Part shown: piece after piece, positions 25,027 to 32,648 of the stretch
How the letters are laid out: the number at the start of each line of letters is the position of its first letter
Numbering within the stretch: the first letter of the stretch is position 1
DNA from: Elusimicrobiota bacterium
GTDB taxonomy: Bacteria; CG03; SLGR01; JAGXOG01
Length of the DNA: 32,648 bases
Assembly (NCBI GenBank): GCA_027858455.1
Contig: JAQICQ010000101.1
Coordinates: forward strand, 1 to 32,648
Direction: 5' to 3'
Position numbers and translations under genes: made by a program
Notes under the pieces: model-generated
Database searches by the model: none
Seen by the model: the letters and a program-made list of their open reading frames with translations, nothing else
Told to the model about the DNA's origin: nothing

Positions 25027-25359
25027 CTACCCGCACATATTCCTTATTTCTTCCTCTTTACATTTTTTATAATTGCTGATGTCTTTATCCGATAAAGAGA
25101 GGTCTTTTAAAAGCACCCGTATAAAATTCATATTTAATATTGAGGGATTGACTAAATAAATATGCCATTTGCCCTCTTTGCGGCTCAAGACTAAATGACC
25201 TTCCTTTAGTTTTCTTAAGACATGGGAAATACGCGACTGCTTCATCTCAAGGATACGGACAAGTTCACATACACAGAGCTCACCTTCATTTAACAGAAGA
25301 AAGGCCCTGAGTCTGGTCCTGTCTGCAAGCGCATTTAATATTTTTAATGTCTTTTTCAT
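25027..25359 (-). CDS. arsR: ArsR-family arsenite-responsive repressor
   Basis: The 110-residue winged-helix protein has the metal-binding ELCVCEL motif (C29, C31) on the recognition-domain helix and a second Cys pair near its end (C100, C109). Binding of As(III) to such thiols releases ArsR from DNA. I start it at ATG 25359, which has an SD (GGAG). The frame also has an ATG at 25377, but that ATG lies in the -10 box of the promoter, so it cannot be in the main transcript. It heads the arsR-acr3-Cys-rich operon. Confidence 0.92.
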   Translation of the reverse strand: MKKTLKILNALADRTRLRAFLLLNEGELCVCELVRILEMKQSRISHVLRKLKEGHLVLSRKEGKWHIYLVNPSILNMNFIRVLLKDLSLSDKDISNYKKCKEEEIRNMCG

Positions 25360-25375
25360 TTTTTTCTCCGTTAAC

Positions 25376-25404
25376 ATATTACAATACTATAATACGTGTG
25401 TCAA
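25376..25404 (-). promoter_or_regulatory. ars operon promoter
   Basis: On the minus strand a perfect TTGACA (25399-25404), a 17-nt spacer and TAATAT (25376-25381) precede arsR. The spacer holds AT-rich dyad sequence (ATTATAGTATTGTAAT), a likely ArsR operator that would block RNA polymerase. Confidence 0.75.
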
Positions 25405-25437
25405 TAAACGGATTTAGAAATCAGGAAGATTTAAAAA

Positions 25438-25842
25438 TTACCAGAGCTGTTTTTGTTTGATTTTAAGTAAATAATAATCGTAATTTCCCGCCAGGCCGCA
25501 GTAAATCCAGAAAAATAAAGCCGGTATGCCCGCAAATAGTAACGAAACAACAAAAAACAGGACGGACTTGCCCCAAAGTCCCTTATAAAGATACCAAAAA
25601 ATACCAAAAAAAAAGGCGGCCCAGTTCCACTTTACCTGAAAGCGGCCTCCTCCTGAATCAAACTCATTAAATATCCGGCGGTAATAAGGAGGGTATTTTG
25701 AATAGTTCCCGCTGCCTGCTGAATTATCCCGGTCTTCGCGATATATTTCAGCAGGAGTTTCGGACTGTAAATATTCACCGCAGTAACGGCATTTTACAGC
25801 TTCGTCTTTTATGTTTTCACTACAAAAAGGACAGTTTTTCAT
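25438..25842 (-). CDS. Zinc-ribbon membrane protein, DUF2628-like
   Basis: The 134-residue protein starts with a four-Cys zinc ribbon (C4, C7, C18, C21), continues with a polar linker (about 25-65), and ends with two or three membrane segments: WNWAAFFFGIFWYLYKGLW and a long run around 93-120. This layout (zinc ribbon plus DUF2628) is common in bacteria and of unknown role. There is no clear SD. It lies between the ars operon and desulforedoxin and may be cotranscribed with the latter (48-nt gap). Confidence 0.75.
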   Translation of the reverse strand: MKNCPFCSENIKDEAVKCRYCGEYLQSETPAEIYREDRDNSAGSGNYSKYPPYYRRIFNEFDSGGGRFQVKWNWAAFFFGIFWYLYKGLWGKSVLFFVVSLLFAGIPALFFWIYCGLAGNYDYYLLKIKQKQLW

Positions 25843-25890
25843 TTTTTTAAAGTCGTCCGTTTAATAGTTTTTTTAGCGCAGGCAGGTTAC

Positions 25891-26019
25891 TTACCCTGTT
25901 TGTAAATCCATAGGTTTACCGCAGCAGACAAGTTCTCCTCCCCCTACTTCTTTTACTTTGACAACATTTCCGCATATAGTGCATCTATAAACTTCGCCTT
26001 CTTTTTTTACATTGGTCAT
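25891..26019 (-). CDS. dfx: Desulforedoxin
   Basis: This 42-residue gene reads MTNVKKEGEVYRCTICGNVV, then a short linker and LVCCGKPMDLQTG. The CxxC (13 and 16) and CC (33-34) pairs, and the CCGKPM ending, match the desulforedoxin iron site, a homodimer with one Fe(SCys)4 per chain, also seen as the N-terminal domain of some superoxide reductases. It probably carries electrons in oxygen or superoxide defence in anaerobes. A strong SD (AGGAGG) precedes the ATG. No superoxide reductase or rubredoxin gene lies next to it in this window. Confidence 0.85.
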   Translation of the reverse strand: MTNVKKEGEVYRCTICGNVVKVKEVGGGELVCCGKPMDLQTG

Positions 26020-26051
26020 ATTTTCCTCCTGTTTCATCGTCTTTGGTTAAA

Positions 26052-26087
26052 GCTGTCTTTGCCTGTTTCGGCATTTTAAAAGACAGC
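26052..26087 (-). promoter_or_regulatory. Two-part hairpin in the desulforedoxin leader
   Basis: Perfect 9-bp arms (plus strand GCTGTCTTT at 26052-26060 and AAAGACAGC at 26079-26087) enclose a second stem GCC/GGC (26061-26063, 26070-26072). The element ends 33 nt before the desulforedoxin ATG. No T run follows, so it looks more like a regulatory leader or a processing site than a terminator. No known riboswitch class was recognised. Confidence 0.45.
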
Positions 26088-26394
26088 ACTTACCCGCATA
26101 GAACGCCTTTCTGTTTTTACTATTAGCCTTTAATAATTTTTAACACCATATCGTTAAAAAAGCAAATTAATAAAGCCGCCGACAGTCAATTTAAACCACC
26201 CTAAAGCCATCAGCAATATGGCAACACCCAACAAGTATGCACAAATAATTTTTAAGACATTCTAAAAAAATATGGCGACAAAAAGGAGGAAAAATTGAAT
26301 TGCAATTTTAATTATAGTTTGTGTGTTTTTACACCCTGATTGAACATTATGAGATTCGGCAACGGACGCGGCCGCTAAATTATTAAGGAAGGTC
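26088..26394. other. Noncoding gap between typA and desulforedoxin
   Basis: AT-rich, no gene supported. A plus-strand SD-like AAGGAGG (26283-26289) is followed by a TTG frame of only 14 codons. A NotI-like GCGGCCGC lies near the typA end. No clear terminator for typA is seen. Confidence 0.5.
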
Positions 26395-28197
26395 TTACTT
26401 TTTTGAACTTTTACGTTTGTTGTGGTCGAGTATCTTTTTGCGGAACCTTATATTGTTCGGAGTTACCTCCATGAGTTCGTCTTTGCTTATATATTCAAGC
26501 CCCTGTTCAAGTGTGAATATTTTGGCCGGCTCCAGGTTCAGCGCGTCATCAGACCCGGCAGCTCTGACATTGGTAAGTTGTTTTGTCTTGCAGACATTTA
26601 CCACCAAATCAGCATCGCGATTATTTGCTCCTACTATCATTCCCGCATATACTTTTTCTCCGGGCTCTATGAAAAATATTCCACGGTCCTGAAGCTTATC
26701 TAAGGCATAGCCTGCCGCTTCGCCGGCATTCATGGATATGAGCGCTCCTTTTGACTTACCCTCTATATCTCCCCGGTAAAGTCCGTATTCGTAAAAGACA
26801 TGGTTTAAGATACCCGTTCCTCGGGTGTCGGTTATGAATTCGTTCCGGTAGCCTAAAAGCCCGCGGGAGGGTATATGAAACTCCAGCCGGGTATAGCCGT
26901 CGCTGCCGGCGGACATCTTTATCATCTCCCCTTTTCGTTTACTGAGTTTGCCTATTACCGCCCCGGTAAATTCGTTGGATACATCTACAGTAACATGTTC
27001 TATCGGTTCAAACTTCTTGCCGTGCTCCCGGCGGAATATAACCCTGGGGCGTGAAAGCTGAAGTTCGTATCCTTCCCTCCGCATATTTTCAATCAATACC
27101 GCAAGCTGAAGTTCCCCCCGCCCTTTTACACTGAAACTGTCGGCGGCGGCGGTCCTTTCTACCTTTATACTGACATTGGACTGAATCTCCCTCTGCAGAC
27201 GGTCCCATATATGTCTTGAAGTCACATATTCCCCGTCCAGCCCGGAAAACGGCGAATCATTTACCAGAAACTCTATAGCCAGAGTCGGGCGGTCAATCTT
27301 AATAACCGGAAGAGCTTTGGGATTTTCCCGGTCTGCTATTGTTTCTCCCACATCAATGACCTCCGACCCGGCAATAGAAACTATATCACCGGCATAGGCA
27401 TTATCTACCTCTATTTTCTCAAGCCCGGAATATGCATATACTTTAGTGACTTTAAATTCCTCTTTTGAAGAATCCCTTTTAATAAGCACGACACTGTCGC
27501 CCTTTTTAACCTTTCCGTTATGAATCTTGCCGGTTCCTATTTTGCCCACATAACTGTCATATTCTATGGCTGAAACCAGAAACTGAAAAGGCTTTTCTCT
27601 ATCCCCCAGAGTATCATCAACATGTTCAAGTATGGCTTTAAAGAGCGGTTCAAGATTGTCGGATTTATCCTCTATCTCTTTTTTTGCAATTCCTTCCTTT
27701 GCCGAAGCGTATATAACCGGAAAATCAAGCTGGCTGTCGTCGGCTTCAAGTTCTACAAAAAGGTCAAAAATATTATCCAGCACCTCATGAGGCCGGCTGT
27801 TGGGACGGTCTATTTTATTTATAACTACCATTACTTTAAGTCCGAGTTCAAGGGATTTCTTTAAAACATATTTAGTCTGCGGCATTGGCCCTTCAAATGC
27901 ATCTACCAGAAGGAGCACCGAATCCACCATCTTAAGAATCCGCTGGACCTCCCCGCCGAAATCAGCGTGGCCCGGAGTATCCACGACATTTATCTTGTAT
28001 CCTCCGTATTTAAAGGCGGCGTTTTTAGAAAAGATAGTTATCCCTTTTTCTCTTTCTAAATCATCGGAATCCATCACCCTGTCAACGATTTTCTGGTTCT
28101 CCCGGAAAACCCCTGTCTGCCTAAGTATGGCATCTACCAGGGTCGTCTTGCCGTGATCAACATGCGCAATTATTCCTATATTTTTTATCTTATTCAT
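26395..28197 (-). CDS. typA: Ribosome-associated GTPase TypA/BipA
   Basis: From ATG 28197 the protein has 600 residues, the normal length. GTP motifs are AHVDHGKTT (G1), GITI (G2), DTPGHADF (G3) and NKIDRP (G4). Domain II, the domain III/V folds (GRGELQLAVLIENMRREGYE, PSRGLLGYRNEF) and the typical C-terminus complete it. TypA binds ribosomes and aids 50S assembly and stress adaptation, often at low temperature. The frame is open to an ATG at 28233, but family starts match the internal Met. Only a weak AGAAG precedes it. Confidence 0.95.
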   Translation of the reverse strand: MNKIKNIGIIAHVDHGKTTLVDAILRQTGVFRENQKIVDRVMDSDDLEREKGITIFSKNAAFKYGGYKINVVDTPGHADFGGEVQRILKMVDSVLLLVDAFEGPMPQTKYVLKKSLELGLKVMVVINKIDRPNSRPHEVLDNIFDLFVELEADDSQLDFPVIYASAKEGIAKKEIEDKSDNLEPLFKAILEHVDDTLGDREKPFQFLVSAIEYDSYVGKIGTGKIHNGKVKKGDSVVLIKRDSSKEEFKVTKVYAYSGLEKIEVDNAYAGDIVSIAGSEVIDVGETIADRENPKALPVIKIDRPTLAIEFLVNDSPFSGLDGEYVTSRHIWDRLQREIQSNVSIKVERTAAADSFSVKGRGELQLAVLIENMRREGYELQLSRPRVIFRREHGKKFEPIEHVTVDVSNEFTGAVIGKLSKRKGEMIKMSAGSDGYTRLEFHIPSRGLLGYRNEFITDTRGTGILNHVFYEYGLYRGDIEGKSKGALISMNAGEAAGYALDKLQDRGIFFIEPGEKVYAGMIVGANNRDADLVVNVCKTKQLTNVRAAGSDDALNLEPAKIFTLEQGLEYISKDELMEVTPNNIRFRKKILDHNKRKSSKK

Positions 28198-28267
28198 TTT
28201 TTTTATCTTCTTTCTCTTTGTTAAATACCGCATTTATTGTTTGACCGCGGTAAACCCGTGAAAGTTA

Positions 28268-28295
28268 ATTATAGATAAGTATTTAATAATTACAA
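28268..28295 (-). promoter_or_regulatory. typA promoter
   Basis: TTGTAA (28290-28295), a 16-nt spacer and a perfect TATAAT (28268-28273) lie on the minus strand, leaving a leader of about 60 nt for typA. Confidence 0.55.
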
Positions 28296-28351
28296 ACAAA
28301 TGAAAATATTATCCCTTCAAACTATCTTCCACAGAAATTATTTTCGGCCGG

Positions 28352-29230
28352 CTAAAATAAATTTTTACGCTTTAAAACATTTACGGTAGTAAGCCACCTG
28401 CATTCACGGTTTAAATCCGATAAGCTGCTGTAAACCGGCTGTTTTATGGAATTCGGATTAATATAAAATTCAGCGCCCTGATTCCTTTTTGCCTCTACTG
28501 CCATTTCATCTAATTTAGTTATTAAAGCTCTGAAATTGCCGTAAATATTATGCCGTATATCTTCTTTAAGGCAGGTGAAATCAAAATTATTTATATCTAT
28601 TCTTAAATATATAAAGGGTTCTTCAAGTACTATATCTATATAATAATCCACATCCGTCTTATGCTCGGTTTTTTTTACTTCCTTGGTTTTTCCCGTGCCG
28701 ATAGGCAGACCTGTTGTCATCATAATACCCATTCTAAGAATTTTGGTGCCTGTGCCGGGCCCTTCTTTTTTTACCGTTGTAGTAGTTTCCGACCTTTCAA
28801 TCTTTGCTGCCGCAAGAAACGCTATCTTATCCCAGAAGACTTTTTGGTCTTTATACCCTTCTATAAACAGAGTTAAGCTGCCTTTGCGTATATCAAGTTT
28901 ATTAACAGCTGAGGGTGCGGGTAATTTTACTATAATATTTGCCGGAACGGCTTTTGCGCTGATACCTTCCCTGTTGAGAGCATCTTCTAATTCAGCGGCT
29001 TCTTTTTTGCCGAGTTTTTCAGAAATTATACCCCAGCAGTTTGCAATCTGCCGGGCTGAATCATAAATTGATTTTTTCTGCACTCTGCTGAAAATATTAG
29101 TTATGATTTCAGCATTCATGCTTTTAATACCGCCTATAATAACCGCATATTGAGTTTCCGAAGTTGTCACAAAATTTGTCTCCTGTAAGTTGTAAAAATC
29201 ATACTTTTTATTCGGCCCGGCGTCTATCAT
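28352..29230 (-). CDS. Hypothetical protein, unrecognised
   Basis: The 292-residue protein has no signal peptide or membrane helix. The N-terminal 140 residues are mixed alpha/beta. A Gly/Thr-rich, flexible stretch (about 155-190, TTTTVKKEGPGTGTK) follows, then a strand-rich segment (VDYYIDIVLEEPFIYLRIDI) and a helical region with an NFRALI-type motif. No catalytic motif is seen. The start codon has no SD, and AT-rich TATATA ends 7 nt before it, so a leaderless start is possible. It stands between typA and ptsI on the same strand with gaps of more than 100 nt on both sides. Confidence 0.65.
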   Translation of the reverse strand: MIDAGPNKKYDFYNLQETNFVTTSETQYAVIIGGIKSMNAEIITNIFSRVQKKSIYDSARQIANCWGIISEKLGKKEAAELEDALNREGISAKAVPANIIVKLPAPSAVNKLDIRKGSLTLFIEGYKDQKVFWDKIAFLAAAKIERSETTTTVKKEGPGTGTKILRMGIMMTTGLPIGTGKTKEVKKTEHKTDVDYYIDIVLEEPFIYLRIDINNFDFTCLKEDIRHNIYGNFRALITKLDEMAVEAKRNQGAEFYINPNSIKQPVYSSLSDLNRECRWLTTVNVLKRKNLF

Positions 29231-29339
29231 AAGTTTTTATATATAATACAAGGGGGTTTCCTTTTACCTATAATAATTAAAACTTTGTATTGGCTATTTA
29301 ATTAAAAAAGTTAGTCTGCAAAAAATATTAGCTAACTAA

Positions 29340-31064
29340 TCATATCTTTTCTATGAAATATTCTCTGATCTTCTCTTTAGAATGAATCTTGTAAAAATCT
29401 TTCAGCATATCCTCATTCTTCGGAATATTCAGATTCATAAGTTCGCATTTTATATCGTTAAACTTGGTAACGGCCACGCTGAAACTTCTGAGCCCCATCT
29501 GCAGAAATAAGGGGTAGAACTCTTCAAAAAAAGCTATCTCGCCGCAAAGACATACTTCTTTCCCGGCTTTCCTGCCCGCCTTCGTTATAATCTCCATCAT
29601 CTTAACCAGCGTCGGATGAAGAATATGGTAACGGTCCTCCACCATCGATTCACCCCTGAACGCCGCCATCGAATACTGTAGAAGGTCATTGGATCCTATA
29701 TTTATAAAATCCACTTCCTCCAGAAGTTCTTCTACCATCATCACGGCTGACGGGGTCTCTATCATTACCCCTTCTTTTATATTTCCATCATAGAATTCAA
29801 CTTTTTCTTGCCTGAGTATCTTTCGGGCCTTTTTGAAAATATTCCTGAATGTCTCAAGGTCATGTAAATCAGATACCATCGGATACAACACCTGCAGGTT
29901 AGTCATGCCGGCGCCTGCGCGCAGCAGAGCTTTCACCTGGTTGATATATATATCCGGAAATACTTCTACCGCAACAGCTCCGCGAAGCTCTATTTCATGA
30001 GCCATTTCCTCTATTAATTTAAAGTATTCGGGCATCTTGTCTAATCCTATATCAAGCAGTCTTATTGAGACCGGTTTCTCCGGGTCGGTCTGTAATATGT
30101 TTTTATACATCTCGTACTGTTCTTCTTCGGAAGGGGCATCGTCGCGCCGTACGAATAAAAATTCTGTTCTCAGCAGGCCTATACCGTCATATGGCATGTC
30201 TTCTATTGCGTTTAATTCTTCTAAAATGCTAATATTTAGTTTCAGTTTAATCCGCATGCCTTCTTTTGTTTTAGGCTCGTGATCTTTTTTTATCAGGCAG
30301 TACTTTTTTTTCTGCTCAAAGGTCTCTATCTTCCGATCATAGTAATTTCCGGTCTTTTCATCGGGAGAGACAATAACCTTCCCCATAGATCCGTCAACAA
30401 TGATTTCCATTCCGCAATCAAGATTATCAGCAATATCTATACCATATATATTAGGCACGCCGTAAGATCGGGCAAGTATAGTCGCGTGATTTGTAAATCC
30501 CCCGTGCTCTGTGACAAAGGCCAGGACATTCTCCTTCTGAATATTCAATACCATTGACGGCGTCAGCCTCTCTGAAACCACTATCACCGGCTCGGTTTCA
30601 CCGGTCGTGCATTTAAACTTTCCGGAGGTAAGGTTAAAGGCCCCGATAAGGCGGTTCCTTATATCAACAAAATCATTTATCATTTCATTAAAATGGCTGT
30701 CTTTTGCTTGAAAAATCTTTATGTATTCTTCAAAAACATCGTTTACCGCATGTTCGGCATTAATTTTTCTTTTCTTAATTAAACCGGATATCTTTTTATA
30801 GAGGCCCTTGTCATTAAGAAACGCTAAATACGCGTTAAATATATCCCTGGCTTCCTTATCGAGCTGTCTTTCCGCCAGCTGGGCCATTTCATCCATCTCT
30901 GTCCTTGCCGCTATTCTGGCTTCATCCAGACGGTTTAATTCTTTTGGAATATGTTTATCTTTTATCTGATAATGGGGAAGCGATTCATCAACTTCATTTG
31001 AATAAAGGCATACCTTCCCTTTGGCGATACCTGAAGAAACAGAAATGCCCTTTAATACTTTCAT
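29340..31064 (-). CDS. ptsI: Phosphoenolpyruvate-protein phosphotransferase (PTS enzyme I), orphan
   Basis: The 574-residue protein has the full enzyme I layout: an N-terminal helical/HPr-binding part, the phospho-His loop HGGFTNHATILARS with H193, and a C-terminal TIM barrel with LLRTEFLF, FINIGSNDLLQYS and the CLCGEIA cysteine motif. It takes phosphate from phosphoenolpyruvate. No HPr or sugar-specific EII gene is nearby, so it may serve a regulatory (PTS-Ntr-like) chain or have partners elsewhere. The barrel motif is SNDLLQYSMAAFR rather than the usual TNDLTQYTLAVDR. Its ATG overlaps the stop of a 30-codon ORF upstream, and it has no SD of its own. Confidence 0.9.
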   Translation of the reverse strand: MKVLKGISVSSGIAKGKVCLYSNEVDESLPHYQIKDKHIPKELNRLDEARIAARTEMDEMAQLAERQLDKEARDIFNAYLAFLNDKGLYKKISGLIKKRKINAEHAVNDVFEEYIKIFQAKDSHFNEMINDFVDIRNRLIGAFNLTSGKFKCTTGETEPVIVVSERLTPSMVLNIQKENVLAFVTEHGGFTNHATILARSYGVPNIYGIDIADNLDCGMEIIVDGSMGKVIVSPDEKTGNYYDRKIETFEQKKKYCLIKKDHEPKTKEGMRIKLKLNISILEELNAIEDMPYDGIGLLRTEFLFVRRDDAPSEEEQYEMYKNILQTDPEKPVSIRLLDIGLDKMPEYFKLIEEMAHEIELRGAVAVEVFPDIYINQVKALLRAGAGMTNLQVLYPMVSDLHDLETFRNIFKKARKILRQEKVEFYDGNIKEGVMIETPSAVMMVEELLEEVDFINIGSNDLLQYSMAAFRGESMVEDRYHILHPTLVKMMEIITKAGRKAGKEVCLCGEIAFFEEFYPLFLQMGLRSFSVAVTKFNDIKCELMNLNIPKNEDMLKDFYKIHSKEKIREYFIEKI

Positions 31065-31153
31065 CTTACTGTTTCTTTCAAGGTATGGTGCCCTGAAACC
31101 CCATAATAAGCTATCCCTATATCCTTATATTTCTGCAGTCTTTTTATTTCCAT
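31061..31153 (-). CDS. 30-residue mini-ORF coupled to ptsI
   Basis: The frame MEIKRLQKYKDIGIAYYGVS...LKETVR has an SD (AAAGGAAA) and ends in an ATGA overlap with the ptsI start. The ptsI start has no SD, so translation of this small frame could feed it. The peptide matches no family I know and is not an HPr fragment. It could be a leader peptide or a real small protein. Confidence 0.45.
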   Translation of the reverse strand: MEIKRLQKYKDIGIAYYGVSGHHTLKETVR

Positions 31154-31353
31154 TATTATTATTTTCCTTTGTTTTTCTAAAGTTAATGCGCCCGCGTATT
31201 TTAATATTTAATTATATATAATTTTCATAATTATTAAAATCAAGTATAAATCCCGGACTCAAGGGCGCGGATATACCCTGCATAACCCGGCTTTACCTGT
31301 ATTTATATTAAGCATACTAAATATGTGCGGTATCATTTCTGTATCTTTCATTA

Positions 31354-32055
31354 TTAATAGGCACCATCCCCATTGTCAAGTTTTAATATCAACAGCATCG
31401 GCCAGCTTATATATTTTTTTGCTCTGGGCTTTTTTGCGGCGAGTTTTTCGGTGCCTTCATACTCCCGGATGTCAGAAATATTTAAGCCACAGTTTATCGC
31501 CGACTTTACAAAATCTGAAACGGTATGATTAATGCTTCTCAGCTTAATTTTTTCTCCTGTCCCGGGGTTAGTGTAGGCGGCCTGCGCCCCTTTCAGCCTC
31601 ATAGCCGGGTGCATCTCTGAGATTAAGATAAATCCGCCGGGTTTGCAGATGCGTTTCATTTCCCTAAAGAGTGATTCAATATTTTCAATATGCTCAAAGA
31701 CAAGAGTGGAAAGTATGCCATCAAATTGGTTATCGTCAAAAGGTAGGGGCTTGCGGATATCATGCTGAATAAATTTCGCGCGACCGGATGATATCTTTTC
31801 AGATGCTTCCTTCAGCATTTTCTCCGAAAAATCAATACCAACAACCTCGGCACCATCTTTTATAAGCCGATTAACATGCCGCCCGGTGCCGCATCCGAGA
31901 TCAACAATTCGTTTACCTTTAATATCACCCCATAAACCCGGAACGATACCGCCTTCCAGCGCCATAAGGGGGTTGCCGTCCGTGTCATACTGTTTTGCCC
32001 AGTTGTTATATCCCCGACGAACCGGACTGCTTTCATTTTTAGGTTTATTCTTCAT
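31354..32055 (-). CDS. Class I SAM-dependent methyltransferase
   Basis: The 233-residue protein has a Methyltransf_11-type Rossmann domain: motif I VDLGCGTGRHV, motif II VVGIDFSEKML, then the post-motif LPFDDNQFDGILSTLVFEHI and ICKPGGFILISEMHP. The C-terminal part (about 165-233) is variable and probably binds the substrate, which cannot be named; UbiE- or BioC-like small-molecule methylation is possible. An SD (AAGGAA) lies 6 nt before the ATG. The tautomerase gene lies 77 nt upstream on the same strand and may be cotranscribed. Confidence 0.88.
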   Translation of the reverse strand: MKNKPKNESSPVRRGYNNWAKQYDTDGNPLMALEGGIVPGLWGDIKGKRIVDLGCGTGRHVNRLIKDGAEVVGIDFSEKMLKEASEKISSGRAKFIQHDIRKPLPFDDNQFDGILSTLVFEHIENIESLFREMKRICKPGGFILISEMHPAMRLKGAQAAYTNPGTGEKIKLRSINHTVSDFVKSAINCGLNISDIREYEGTEKLAAKKPRAKKYISWPMLLILKLDNGDGAY

Positions 32056-32132
32056 TTACAGTTCCTTTTGACTCACGGGACCCTAAAGAGGGATAACCTT
32101 ATTATAACCCGGGCCTTATGCAAAACTATATC

Positions 32133-32333
32133 TTAGGTTTGGTTTTTTATACTGTCAGATATCAGCTCTCCGCCGACTCCTACATTATCGGGAGTATTCT
32201 CTTTTATCAGAGCCACATAAACTTCCCGCGGGAACCCGTAAGCTTTTTCAAGAGCATCGGTGACTTCTTTTACCAGTGTCCTCTTTACTTCAACATCTTT
32301 AATTTTCGGTCCTTCTATCATTGCGCTCGGCAT
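32133..32333 (-). CDS. 4-oxalocrotonate tautomerase family protein
   Basis: The 66-residue protein has the small tautomerase layout. After Met removal the N-terminal Pro is the catalytic base. The family pattern continues with RTLVKEVTDALEKAYG, REVYVALIKE and NVGVGGEL. Relatives isomerise enol/keto acids and usually form hexamers. The substrate is unknown. A strong SD (AGGAGG, 7-nt spacing) precedes the ATG. It is slightly longer at the N-terminus than 4-OT itself. Confidence 0.82.
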   Translation of the reverse strand: MPSAMIEGPKIKDVEVKRTLVKEVTDALEKAYGFPREVYVALIKENTPDNVGVGGELISDSIKNQT

Positions 32334-32648
32334 AATAATGCCTCCTTTTTATAAATACTTCCGTCATAATCTCTGTATTTTATTGTAAGAAAATATAAAT
32401 TAAGAAAACTTAATTACACTTGTTATATCCGAATTATTGAATTGAACGATGAAATCACTGTACTTACTTTATCTCACATGATTTATAACTTTTATTGTAA
32501 TTTTCACTGTCTTTTATCTCTAACAATATATTTCTATCCCGGCGGTATCTTTGAGTTTAGACAGCCGGTCATTTAATATAAAAATCAACATTCTAATTAT
32601 ATTTTATTAAATCCCTGACTTTTTTATAAACTTTTTTTACAAATACAC
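32334..32648. other. AT-rich noncoding end of the window
   Basis: No gene is supported on either strand. A minus-strand frame of 23 codons (MLIFILNDRLSKLKDTAGIE...) near 32515-32595 has no SD and is probably chance or a relic. Confidence 0.45.

Noticed and set aside
26283..26339. Plus-strand SD followed by a TTG frame of 14 codons
   Set aside because: Too short, no downstream plus-strand gene to regulate, likely chance in A-rich sequence.
31323..31532. Plus-strand frame starting MCGIISV, like a glutamine amidotransferase N-terminus
   Set aside because: Only the first seven residues match; the rest has no amidotransferase motifs and lies antisense to the methyltransferase end.

Overview
The window is AT-rich bacterial DNA in which most genes lie on the minus strand in short operons. 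A lipoprotein signal sequence, a periplasmic-sensing hybrid kinase and Shine-Dalgarno (SD) sites of the AGGAGG type point to a diderm bacterium. A desulforedoxin gene, a B12-binding radical SAM enzyme and an Acr3-type arsenite pump fit an anaerobe. I cannot place the phylum from sequence alone; the mix (HEAT protein with an 'RLYP' N-terminus, TP0108-like phosphofructokinase, orphan enzyme I) looks like an uncultured lineage of the Omnitrophota/Elusimicrobiota/Goldbacteria kind. That placement is a guess.

Layout. 1-2.4 kb: a secreted metallo-beta-lactamase-fold protein cut by the window edge, a sulfotransferase, and a divergent second sulfotransferase broken by one in-frame TAG. 2.5-7.4 kb: a SlyD-like FKBP whose lipoprotein signal has no normal start codon, then a GGDEF / SbcD-like nuclease / Rad50-like ATPase operon. 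7.6-9.8 kb: a lone plus-strand HEAT-repeat protein. 9.9-10.7 kb: a toxin-antitoxin-like pair with a structured leader. 10.9-13.7 kb: ktrB-ktrA potassium uptake plus AMMECR1. 13.8-19.2 kb: a radical SAM gene followed by a 1283-residue hybrid kinase with two solute-binding domains. 19.4-22.1 kb: 6-phosphofructokinase and a DNA-binding/ATPase/DUF4325 regulator with an operator cluster. 22.3-23.6 kb: a DUF4143 ATPase with tandem promoter repeats. 23.7-25.4 kb: an arsR-acr3-Cys-rich operon with a consensus promoter. 25.4-28.3 kb: a zinc-ribbon membrane protein, a 42-residue desulforedoxin, and typA. 28.3-32.3 kb: an unrecognised protein, an orphan PTS enzyme I with a coupled mini-ORF, a methyltransferase and a tautomerase.

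Two themes run through the window. First, several operon-leading genes have a TATAAT-like -10 box ending about 6 nt before the ATG and no SD, which implies leaderless mRNAs, while many internal genes have good SDs. Second, two conserved genes (SlyD-like, SbcD-like) have their essential N-termini in frame behind an AUC or AUU codon, with no ATG/GTG/TTG available. No tRNA, rRNA, CRISPR array, insertion sequence or phage gene was seen.
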